Positions 50,083 through 58,894 of a DNA stretch of 64,000 nt are shown here, in pieces. The position numbers were made by a program, and so were the translations under genes. The notes under the pieces are model-generated. The model was given only the letters and a program-made list of their open reading frames with translations. It did not search any database and was not told where the DNA came from. How positions within the stretch are numbered: the stretch's first letter is position 1; the number at the start of each line of letters is the position of its first letter. The DNA is from Paracoccus denitrificans (GTDB taxonomy: Bacteria > Pseudomonadota > Alphaproteobacteria > Rhodobacterales > Rhodobacteraceae): contig VAFL01000002.1 in NCBI GenBank assembly GCA_005768755.1, positions 186,001 to 250,000 on the forward strand, written 5' to 3'.

Positions 50083-50637
50083 TCAGCGGCGATCCAGAAG
50101 CGCCCAACCGCCTTTGACGGCCATTGCTGCAATCACTGCCTTCACCACGGCCCCGATCAGAAACGGCACCATGCCGGCCGCGACTGCTGCCTGCCAATCC
50201 ATGCCGGTCACCAGCTTCAGCGCAACAACACCCGGCACGAAAAGCAGCAGTGCCGGAACGAAGGCGGCCACGAAAAGACGGCCAAAGCCACGGTCAAAGC
50301 CGCGTTCCACCATCCAGCCGGTCAGCCAGGCCATGCCGACAAAACCGAAAAGAAAACCAGCCGTCGGCCCGGACAGCGCGGCACCGTTGGCGAAGTTGGA
50401 AAAGACCGGCAATCCCATCGCACCCTCGGCCAGATAGGCAATCAGCGTGACCGCCGCCAGACGAGAGCCATAGGTCAAACCGATCAACGAAATCGCCAGC
50501 GTCTGCAGCGTCATCGGCACCGGGAACATCGGCACCGCGATCTGCGCGGACAAGGCCAGAATGACCGTCCCGGCCAGAACCAGCATCGCATTTGTCAGGA
50601 TCGTGCGGGTCGGAAGTGCCGCCTGCGTGAGTGTCAT
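50083..50637 (-). CDS. bioY: Biotin transporter S component BioY
   Basis: The protein has 184 residues from the ATG at 50637 behind AAAGGGG. Six hydrophobic helices are visible, with LVLAGTVILALSAQIAVPMF and PVPMTLQTLAISLIGLTYGS, the conserved biotin-binding N-terminal region. BioY binds biotin in the membrane, alone or with an ECF energising module; no bioM/bioN is in the window. A minus-strand promoter fits TTGACT (plus 50695-50700) and CAAAAT (50673-50678) with a 16-base spacer. No BioR box (TTATMKATAA) was seen. Confidence 0.93.
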   Translation of the reverse strand: MTLTQAALPTRTILTNAMLVLAGTVILALSAQIAVPMFPVPMTLQTLAISLIGLTYGSRLAAVTLIAYLAEGAMGLPVFSNFANGAALSGPTAGFLFGFVGMAWLTGWMVERGFDRGFGRLFVAAFVPALLLFVPGVVALKLVTGMDWQAAVAAGMVPFLIGAVVKAVIAAMAVKGGWALLDRR

Positions 50638-50750
50638 TAGACTGCCCCTTTCTTGGAAATTCTTCACGCGCGATTTTGCCGCATCCGCGAAGAAAGTCAA
50701 TGTTTCGTCGCAGCTTGCGCTTTACCATTGCCTATGCCACAGCATCGCGC

Positions 50751-51416
50751 ATGGATCAGGAAAACCCAAAGATCGTTCTTGTAACGGGCGCTTCGCGCGG
50801 GCTGGGCGCGGCACTGGCCGAGGCTATCGGGGCGCGCGGCGACCATCATGTTATCGCAGTGGCGCGCACGACGGGTGCTTTGGAAGAACTGGATGACCGT
50901 ATCCGTGCCGCAGGTGGTCAGTCATCCACACTGGCACCGATGGACATCAACGAGCCTGCCGCAATGATGCAGCTGGCCGGCGCCATCGCGCAACGCTGGG
51001 GTGGCCTGGATGTCTGGGTGCATACAGCCATTCATGCCGCGCCACTGTCCCCCGCAGGTCATGTCGACGGCAAGGATTGGGCGAAGTCCCTGGCAACCAA
51101 TGCGACGGCAACTCAGAACCTCATCGGCCTGCTGGAGCCGTTGCTGCGCGCGCGTCATGGCGTTGCCATCATCCCCGACGATCCTCGCGGTGGGCAGCGT
51201 TTCTTTGGCGCCTACGGGGCCAGCAAGTCGGCGCAGATGGCACTTGCCGAAAGCTGGAAGGCCGAAGCGGAGAAACTGGGGCCGCGCGTGCTGACACCGA
51301 CGCCAGCGCCAATGCCGACGGCCACGCGGGCCCGGTTTTTTCCGGGCGAGGACCGCACCTCACTTAGCCCCTGCAGCATTGAAGCCGCAAAGATCCTGGC
51401 AATGCTGGACAACTGA
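50751..51416 (+). CDS. Short-chain dehydrogenase-like protein with atypical active site
   Basis: The protein has 221 residues from the ATG at 50751. The Rossmann motif VTGASRGLGAAL is intact at about 11-22. The active-site Y155-x3-K159 (GAYGASKSAQ) is present, but the serine normally about 13 residues before it is replaced by IPDDPRGG, and the NNAG motif is HTAIHA. It may be an oxidoreductase with altered chemistry or a non-catalytic NAD(P)-binding protein. It is divergent from bioY and its stop abuts the stop of the lectin gene. Confidence 0.8.
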   Translation: MDQENPKIVLVTGASRGLGAALAEAIGARGDHHVIAVARTTGALEELDDRIRAAGGQSSTLAPMDINEPAAMMQLAGAIAQRWGGLDVWVHTAIHAAPLSPAGHVDGKDWAKSLATNATATQNLIGLLEPLLRARHGVAIIPDDPRGGQRFFGAYGASKSAQMALAESWKAEAEKLGPRVLTPTPAPMPTATRARFFPGEDRTSLSPCSIEAAKILAMLDN

Positions 51417-51764
51417 TCAAAGATCGAAGTCTTCTTCGTACTCGACCGGACCAATGGCCAGCCAGTCGGCACGGACGCGCGCGATATGGGTGTTGCCCCA
51501 GGTCGCGAATATGATGCTGAAACCCGTGCGAGAGACTGTTTCGGTGCGCAGATCGACCCGCTGATTCTCACCACGCTCTATATCCCACATGGTCAGGCCG
51601 ATATGGACGACGGGCAGATCGCGAAAAGGCTGATCGAAGACCACCGGGACACGATGCTCTCGCTGGCCGGAACCGGTCCACATCAGACCTCCGGCCTCAA
51701 AGTCCGAGAAAAGCATCTCGGACCCCTGCAGAATCCCGACTGCGTAATGATTCAGACGCTTCAT
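51417..51764 (-). CDS. H-type lectin domain protein
   Basis: The protein has 115 residues. The single domain fits the H-type lectin fold: REHRVPVVFDQPFRDLPVV near the middle, HIGLTMWDIE, RVDLRTETVSRTGFSIIF, and a C-terminal ATWGNTHIARVRADWLAIG. There is no signal peptide. In eukaryotes such domains bind GalNAc; bacterial members are of unknown role. It stands alone, directly convergent with the SDR gene without spacing, and precedes no obvious partner. Confidence 0.8.
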   Translation of the reverse strand: MKRLNHYAVGILQGSEMLFSDFEAGGLMWTGSGQREHRVPVVFDQPFRDLPVVHIGLTMWDIERGENQRVDLRTETVSRTGFSIIFATWGNTHIARVRADWLAIGPVEYEEDFDL

Positions 51765-51802
51765 GGTCCCCTCACACCAGGGGAAATAGTGTAAGTCATT
51801 GC

Positions 51803-51840
51803 AAATAAAATAAAAGCCCCGACAATCGCCGGGGCCTTCG
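51803..51840 (-). terminator. Rho-independent terminator of the atp operon
   Basis: On the minus strand GCCCCG/CGGGGC (plus 51816-51821 and 51830-51835) form a stem followed by TTTTATTTTATTTGC, 25 bases after the atpC stop. Confidence 0.8.
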
Positions 51841-51860
51841 AATTTTACTGCAAGCCGTGC

Positions 51861-52316
51861 TCAGCGCGGAACGCTGGAGGAGTTGGGGTCAAGCCCGATA
51901 TGTGTGCCCAACGCTTCCATATCGGCCAGCAACTTGACAGCAGCCGTCACGGCATTCTCTGCAACGTCCTGCTTTTCGCTGCGCGCTTCGGCTGCCTGCT
52001 TCTTGCGCACCGCCGACCGCATCATCTCGTCAAAGACATCCTGCGTCATCTCGTCACGCTTGCGGCCGATCTCGGCCAAAAGCGAGATGGAGCTGTTGTT
52101 GATCTCGGCAAAGCCGCCCGATATGGCGAACTGATGCTCGCCCCCCTTGTCGTCGACAACCGTAACCAGACCAGGGCGCAGGTTGACGATGGCGGGCGCG
52201 TGGCCCGGCATCGCCGACAGGTCCCCGTCCGCGCCCGGCAAGCGGACCTCGCGCACGGAAACGGACATTAGGTTCCGTTCCGGTGCAACCAGGTCGAACT
52301 GCATCGTGTCGGCCAT
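51861..52316 (-). CDS. atpC: ATP synthase F1 subunit epsilon
   Basis: The protein has 151 residues. The N-terminal beta sandwich contains MQFDLVAPERNLMSVSVREV and LPGADGDLSAMPGHAPAIV; the C-terminal helical hairpin is long and charged. Epsilon is part of the central rotor and can inhibit ATP hydrolysis. It is the last gene of atpHAGDC, 9 bases after atpD. Confidence 0.96.
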   Translation of the reverse strand: MADTMQFDLVAPERNLMSVSVREVRLPGADGDLSAMPGHAPAIVNLRPGLVTVVDDKGGEHQFAISGGFAEINNSSISLLAEIGRKRDEMTQDVFDEMMRSAVRKKQAAEARSEKQDVAENAVTAAVKLLADMEALGTHIGLDPNSSSVPR

Positions 52317-52325
52317 CTCGTCTCC

Positions 52326-53756
52326 TTACGCCGCTTCTGCGGCCAGTTTCGATGCCTTGGCTTTTACATCCTCGATCCCGCCAACCATGTAGAAAGCGGC
52401 CTCCGGCAGGTGATCGTATTCGCCGTCGACAACCGCCTTGAACGAGGTGATGGTGTCTTGCAGGTCCACCTGAACCCCATCCGAGCCGGTGAAGACCTTG
52501 GCCACGTCGAAAGGCTGCGACAGGAAACGCTGGATCTTCCGGGCGCGGGCCACGGTCAGTTTGTCTTCCTCTGACAGTTCGTCCATGCCCAGAATGGCAA
52601 TGATGTCCTGCAACGACTTGTACTTCTGCAAGATACCCTGAACGTCACGGGCAACCTGATAATGTTCCTCGCCGACGATTGCCGGGTCAAGGATCCGGCT
52701 GGTCGAATCCAGCGGGTCCACGGCCGGATAGATGCCCAGTTCCGAAATCGCGCGCGACAGAACGGTCGTGGCGTCAAGGTGGGCGAAGGTCGTCGCAGGC
52801 GCCGGGTCGGTAAGGTCATCGGCCGGAACGTAAACGGCCTGGATCGAGGTAATCGAGCCGTTCTTGGTCGAGGTGATGCGTTCCTGCATCGCGCCCATGT
52901 CGGTGGCCAGCGTCGGCTGGTAACCCACGGCCGAGGGGATACGGCCCAGCAGTGCCGACACTTCCGAACCGGCCTGAGTGAAGCGGAAGATGTTGTCGAC
53001 GAAGAACAGAACGTCGGTGCCGGTCGCGTCGCGGAACTGTTCCGCCAGCGTCAGGCCGGTCAGCGCCACGCGCATCCGCGCGCCCGGGGGTTCGTTCATC
53101 TGGCCGTAGACCAGTGCCACCTGCGATTCCGCCAGATTGTCCGGCTTGATGACGCCCGATTCCACCATCTCGTGGTACAGGTCGTTGCCCTCACGGGTCC
53201 GTTCGCCAACACCCGCGAACACCGAATAACCCGAGTGCACTTTCGCGATGTTGTTGATCAGTTCCATGATCAGAACCGTCTTGCCGACGCCTGCGCCGCC
53301 GAACAGGCCGATCTTGCCGCCCTTCGAATAGGGTGCCAGCAGGTCGATGACCTTGATGCCGGTAACCAGAATTTCCGAACTGGTCGCCTGCGACGCGAAA
53401 TCCGGTGCCGGCTGGTGGATGGCACGGGTTTCGGTAACGTTCAGGGCCTCGCCTTCGTCCACAGGCTCGCCCACGACGTTCAGGATGCGGCCAAGCGTCA
53501 CATCGCCCACCGGTACCTGAATAGGCGCGCCGGTATCTGTCACTTCGGTGCCACGGACCAGACCTTCGCTGGCGTCCATGGCGATGGTGCGGACTGTGTT
53601 TTCACCCAGATGCTGGGCAACTTCCAGTACCAGACGCTTGCCATTGTTCTCGGTTTCAAGCGCGTTCAAGATCGCAGGCAACTCACCATCGAACTGCACG
53701 TCAACGACGGCGCCGATGACCTGGGTGATCTTACCTTTTCCTTTGGCCTCTGCCAT
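52326..53756 (-). CDS. atpD: ATP synthase F1 subunit beta
   Basis: The protein has 476 residues. P-loop GGAGVGKT, the catalytic Glu region GVGERTREGNDLYHEM, and ALLGRIPSAVGYQPTLATDM are intact. It is the catalytic subunit. It has an N-terminal MAEAKGKGKITQVIGAVVDV barrel. It lies 17 bases after atpG and 9 bases before atpC. Confidence 0.97.
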   Translation of the reverse strand: MAEAKGKGKITQVIGAVVDVQFDGELPAILNALETENNGKRLVLEVAQHLGENTVRTIAMDASEGLVRGTEVTDTGAPIQVPVGDVTLGRILNVVGEPVDEGEALNVTETRAIHQPAPDFASQATSSEILVTGIKVIDLLAPYSKGGKIGLFGGAGVGKTVLIMELINNIAKVHSGYSVFAGVGERTREGNDLYHEMVESGVIKPDNLAESQVALVYGQMNEPPGARMRVALTGLTLAEQFRDATGTDVLFFVDNIFRFTQAGSEVSALLGRIPSAVGYQPTLATDMGAMQERITSTKNGSITSIQAVYVPADDLTDPAPATTFAHLDATTVLSRAISELGIYPAVDPLDSTSRILDPAIVGEEHYQVARDVQGILQKYKSLQDIIAILGMDELSEEDKLTVARARKIQRFLSQPFDVAKVFTGSDGVQVDLQDTITSFKAVVDGEYDHLPEAAFYMVGGIEDVKAKASKLAAEAA

Positions 53757-53773
53757 GTGTCTGTTCCTTCCGG

Positions 53774-54661
53774 TCAGAGCGCCTCGGCGCCCGAAATGAT
53801 TTCGATGAGTTCCTTGGTGATCGCAGCCTGACGCGAACGGTTGTATTCCGTGGTCAGGCGGTCGATCATGTCGCCAGCGTTGCGCGTGGCGTTATCCATG
53901 GCGGTCATGCGGGCGCCCTGTTCAGAGGCCGCGTTTTCCAGCAGCGCAGTGAAGATCTGCGTGGCGACGGCGCGCGGCAGCAATTCGGCCAGAATGACCT
54001 CCTCGCCGGGCTCGTAATCGTATTCGGCCGAAACCGAATCCGCGATCTCCTGATCCTCGGCTGTTTCGATCACGGCCGGAATGATCTGGCGCGCGGTCGG
54101 GACCTGGCTGATGACCGATTCAAACCGGTTATAGAACAGCGTCGCCACATCGAAATCGCCGGTTTCGAAGCGTTCCAATACGTCATCGGCAATGTCGCGG
54201 GCATGTTCATAGCCAAGGCGCTTCACCTCGGACATGTCGACATGGTTCACGAATTGCTGACTGTATTCGCGCTTCAGCTGCTCGCGGCCCTTCTTGCCGA
54301 CGGTCAGGATTGTGACATCCTTGCCTTCGCCGCGAAGCTTCACCGCCGTCTGGCGCGCCAGCTTGACGATGGAGGAGTTGAAGCCCCCCGCAAGCCCGCG
54401 TTCCGAGGTCAGCACGACCAGCAGGTGACGCTTGTCGTCACCTGTGCCGGCCAGCAATCTCGGCGCGCTTTCCGAACCGGATGCCTTTTCCGCAAGCCCC
54501 GCCATGACCGCATTCATGCGGTCGGCATAGGGGCGGGCGGCCTGGGCAGCCTCCTCGGCGCGCCGCAGCTTGGCTGCGGCGACCATTTGCATCGCCTTGG
54601 TGATCTTCCGCGTCGATTTGACGCTGTTGATCCGGTTTTTAAGATCCTTGAGGCTGGGCAT
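53774..54661 (-). CDS. atpG: ATP synthase F1 subunit gamma
   Basis: The protein has 295 residues with MPSLKDLKNRINSVKSTRKI TKAMQMVAAAKLRRA at the start (split here) and the C-terminal NATRNAGDMIDRLTTEYNR SRQAAITKE helix, the classic coiled-coil shaft. It is the rotor stalk turning inside alpha3beta3. It sits between atpA and atpD. Confidence 0.97.
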   Translation of the reverse strand: MPSLKDLKNRINSVKSTRKITKAMQMVAAAKLRRAEEAAQAARPYADRMNAVMAGLAEKASGSESAPRLLAGTGDDKRHLLVVLTSERGLAGGFNSSIVKLARQTAVKLRGEGKDVTILTVGKKGREQLKREYSQQFVNHVDMSEVKRLGYEHARDIADDVLERFETGDFDVATLFYNRFESVISQVPTARQIIPAVIETAEDQEIADSVSAEYDYEPGEEVILAELLPRAVATQIFTALLENAASEQGARMTAMDNATRNAGDMIDRLTTEYNRSRQAAITKELIEIISGAEAL

Positions 54662-54673
54662 CTATCCCTCCTC

Positions 54674-56208
<1,535 letters not shown>

Positions 56209-56209
<1 letters not shown>

Positions 56210-56775
56210 TATCCGACCTCTTTCATAGCATTCTGAAGGGAAGCGAGCTTGGATTTGACCGAACTGTCGATCATCTGCGAGCCCAGCTTGACAATCATGC
56301 CGCCGATAAGACTTTCATCGACGCGCGTGTTCAATTTGACCGTTTTGCCCGATTTCTCGGCCAGCGTGGCGGTCAGACGCTGCTTTTGTTCATCACTCAA
56401 CGCGACGGCACTGACGACATCAGCGGTCACTTCGCCGCGCGCATCCGCGATCAGCGTCTCAAGGCGTGCAACCAGTTGCGGAACGGCAAACAGGCGGCGA
56501 TTCTGCGCCATGAGCGCCAGCGTATTGGCCAAAGGAGCGGCCAGACCCATCTTGTCAGCCAATGCCTTGATGGCGCCCTGCTGCTGGCTGCGCGTGAAGA
56601 TCGGCGAATTGATCAGATCCCGCAGGTCCTGACTGTCGGCCAGTGCGGCGCCCAGGTCGGCGACCTGGCTGGAAAGCTGGTCGATCTCTCCGGATTCCTT
56701 GACGATATCGAAAAGTGCCTGCGCGTAACGCCCGGCAATCGAGGCGGAAATCGAAGCAGAATTGGCCACGGTCAT
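56209..56775 (-). CDS. atpH: ATP synthase F1 subunit delta
   Basis: The protein has 188 residues from the ATG at 56775, near GGAAGG. The N-terminal helical domain ASISASIAGRYAQALFDIV and the C-terminal LNTRVDESLIGGMIVKLGSQ MIDSSVKSKL (split) are typical OSCP/delta motifs. It links F1 to the peripheral stalk. It is the first gene of the operon, preceded by a 307-base intergenic region. Confidence 0.96.
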
Positions 56776-57082
56776 CCTTCCGGTTAGCGCGTAACCCCGC
56801 CGGCTGGCCGTCCTTCGGGAACGGTCGGTCGCGGGGCGCAGCGTGTCCTGGGGCCGGGGTATCACCGGCCCGTTATCTCGGGGCGTCTCTAGCAATTGTT
56901 TTCCGCACCCGCAACCGCCTTGAGACGCGTTATAGCGCGGTTTTTACACCTTCGGCGGGTGCATGCGCGTCTTTGACGCCTGCACCGCTGTGACAGCGGG
57001 TAAATACAGGCGTTCTGTCGCCGACGGGTGCATGCCGGTGGCCTGCGGTACCCTTCGTCAAGGCGATGCCGGACCGTCTGTG
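56776..57082. other. 307-base upstream region of the atp operon
   Basis: No gene is recognised. It should hold the minus-strand promoter of atpHAGDC; a TATAAC hexamer is visible on the minus strand near 56926-56932, but no clear -35 pairs with it. It includes an imperfect palindrome at 56958-56986 (GGTGC, GCGTC, loop TTT, GACGC, GCACC) that may also end the methyltransferase transcript from the other side. Confidence 0.5.
56957..57035. repeat. 10-bp direct repeat GGGTGCATGC, two copies
   Basis: GGGTGCATGC occurs at 56957-56966 and 57026-57035, 69 bases apart, upstream of atpH. The first copy is part of the imperfect palindrome at 56958-56986. Binding of a regulator is speculative. Confidence 0.5.
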
Positions 57083-57886
57083 CTACTGATCCGAACCTTC
57101 CCGGCGGCTGCGCCGGCCGATTCCGTCGACAACCGGCCCGCGTGCCGGGCGCGGGCGCGCGATTCCCTCCAGCACGTCCAGCGGGCTGGGCACGGTCACG
57201 CGCCGTCCCGGCCCCACTGGCGCCGGTGTCTGCTTGGAAAACTCTGACCAGATCACGCCAGCCACCAGCATCGAGGCGATCCGCGCGCCGGTCTTTTCCC
57301 ACCAGACAGCACTGCGCAGCCAGAAGCGACGGTCGGATGGCGGGATATAGATCGCGGCACCGGTCCGTTCGGCCACGAATCCCGCCGCCTCGGCCTGGCG
57401 TTCCAGCTGCCCGGCGGTGAAGCTGCGCCCGAAACCGAAGGGCGTCGTATCGGTCCGTGCCCAAAGGCCTGCCCGGTTCGGGACCATCACCACCATGCGC
57501 CCCCCAGGCCCCAGCACGCGCCATGCCTCGGCCAGTAGAGCGGCGGGATGGTCCGATGCCTCCAGCCCGTGCAACATCACCAGCCGGTCGACACTGCCGG
57601 TCTCAAGTGGCCATGCGGTTTCGTCACACAGGACCGAATGATTGGCCCCGCCCGCAGGCCATGCCATCACGCCCTGCGGCCCCGGCATCAGCCCGCTGAC
57701 CCGCCGTGCATGATCGAGATAGGGACGCAGCAGCGGCACCGCGAACCCGTACCCCATGACCGTCATCCCCGTCGTCGTCGGGGGGGGCCAGTTGGTCACC
57801 AGCCGGTCGCGCAGAATGCGCTGCGCCACCCGGCCAAGGGCACGGGTGTAGTAGAAGCGGCGCAGGTCGATCACGTCGTGGTGCAT
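57083..57886 (-). CDS. SAM-dependent methyltransferase (type 11)
   Basis: The protein has 267 residues from the ATG at 57886. It starts MHHDVIDLRRFYYTRALGRV, and the core contains the family motifs LPLETGSVD-like WPLETGSVDRLVMLHGLEAS and VLGPGGRMVVMVPNRAGLWA. The SAM glycine loop is unusual (MGYGFAVPLLRPYLDH instead of a clear GxGxG). It is divergent from gloB by 74 bases, a neighbourhood common in Rhodobacteraceae. The substrate is unknown. Confidence 0.82.
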   Translation of the reverse strand: MHHDVIDLRRFYYTRALGRVAQRILRDRLVTNWPPPTTTGMTVMGYGFAVPLLRPYLDHARRVSGLMPGPQGVMAWPAGGANHSVLCDETAWPLETGSVDRLVMLHGLEASDHPAALLAEAWRVLGPGGRMVVMVPNRAGLWARTDTTPFGFGRSFTAGQLERQAEAAGFVAERTGAAIYIPPSDRRFWLRSAVWWEKTGARIASMLVAGVIWSEFSKQTPAPVGPGRRVTVPSPLDVLEGIARPRPARGPVVDGIGRRSRREGSDQ

Positions 57887-57960
57887 TGTGTTGCGTCGGG
57901 GTCCGGGTTGCGGTGGCAGCCTACAGCGTCCAGACTGCCCGGAAACGACAGGAGGTTGCA

Positions 57961-58704
57961 ATGTCCGACACCGAAATCGTCACCGTTCGCTGTCTGCGCG
58001 ACAATTACGCCTATCTCTTGCACGCCAACGGGCAGACCGCGCTGTTCGACGCGCCCGAGGCCGCGCCGATCCTTGCCGCGCTTAGTGAACGTGGCTGGCA
58101 GCTGGATCAGATCCTGCTGACCCATCATCACGACGATCATATCGGTGCCGTGCCTGCGCTGCTGGCGGCGACCGGGGCAAGCGTGACCGGGGCAAGTGCG
58201 GATGCGCACCGGCTGCCGTCGCTGGATCGGGCCGTATCGCCGGATGACACAATCACGGCAGCGGGGCTTTCGACGCAGGTCATCGATGTGTCGGGCCATA
58301 CCGTCGGCCATGTCGCCTTTTACGTTCCGGGCGCAGAAGCCGCATTCACCGGCGACAGCCTGATGGCGCTTGGTTGTGGCCGCCTGTTCGAAGGCGATGC
58401 AGCCATGATGTGGGACAGCCTGCAGCGCCTGAACGCCCTGCCCGCCGAAACGCTGATCTGTTCGGGCCACGATTACTGTGCCGGCAACGGGGCCTTCGCG
58501 CTCAGCGTGGACAGCGACAACGCTGAACTGCGCGCCCGCCTTGATGCCGTGGCCACAGCCGAACGTCCCTGCGCACCCGCGACGCTGGCCGAGGAAAGAA
58601 GAACCAACCCCTTCCTGCGTGCCTCGGCGCTGGCGTCCGGTATCGGCGCAGACACGGCGGCAGAAGCCTTCGCAAAGCTGCGTGCCATGAAGGACAATTT
58701 CTAG
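57961..58704 (+). CDS. gloB: Hydroxyacylglutathione hydrolase (glyoxalase II)
   Basis: The protein has 247 residues from the ATG behind AGGAGG. It has the metallo-beta-lactamase motif THHHDDHIGAV (about 54-64), with further metal ligands in GHTVGHVAFY and FTGDSLMALGCGRLFEGD, and the HDYCAGN and EERRTNPFLR region that binds glutathione. It hydrolyses S-lactoylglutathione in methylglyoxal detoxification. It is divergent from the methyltransferase. Confidence 0.96.
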   Translation: MSDTEIVTVRCLRDNYAYLLHANGQTALFDAPEAAPILAALSERGWQLDQILLTHHHDDHIGAVPALLAATGASVTGASADAHRLPSLDRAVSPDDTITAAGLSTQVIDVSGHTVGHVAFYVPGAEAAFTGDSLMALGCGRLFEGDAAMMWDSLQRLNALPAETLICSGHDYCAGNGAFALSVDSDNAELRARLDAVATAERPCAPATLAEERRTNPFLRASALASGIGADTAAEAFAKLRAMKDNF

Positions 58705-58719
58705 CGCCGCGCACATGGC

Positions 58720-58821
58720 CTTGAAACCCCCGGCCGATGCGCCCAAATTGCAATCACTCACGGATGATTTCATCGTGCACGCGCAGAATTGACTTGAAAC
58801 GCGGCGAAATCCACCAATCCT
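58720..58821 (+). promoter_or_regulatory. Possible heat-shock (sigma-32) boxes upstream of clpA
   Basis: CTTGAAA occurs twice, at 58720-58726 and 58793-58799, and matches the RpoH -35 consensus. For the second, a CCAATCCTT stretch lies about 18 bases after CTTG, a poor -10 match. The assignment is tentative. Confidence 0.35.
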
Positions 58822-58835
58822 TAAGACTATGATGA

Positions 58836-58881
58836 CAGTCTGTGCAGGTGGGCCTTCCGGTCCAAACCGCCGGACAGACTG
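58836..58881 (+). repeat. Inverted repeat in the clpA leader
   Basis: CAGTCTGT (58836-58843) and ACAGACTG (58874-58881) are a perfect 8-bp inverted repeat around 30 bases, ending just before the ribosome site GGAG (58884-58887). A leader hairpin could affect initiation. Confidence 0.5.
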
Positions 58882-58894
58882 ACAGGAGACGCAA

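Noticed and set aside
50638..50750. BioR operator in front of bioY
   Set aside because: No TTATMKATAA-like palindrome is present, although an ordinary promoter is.
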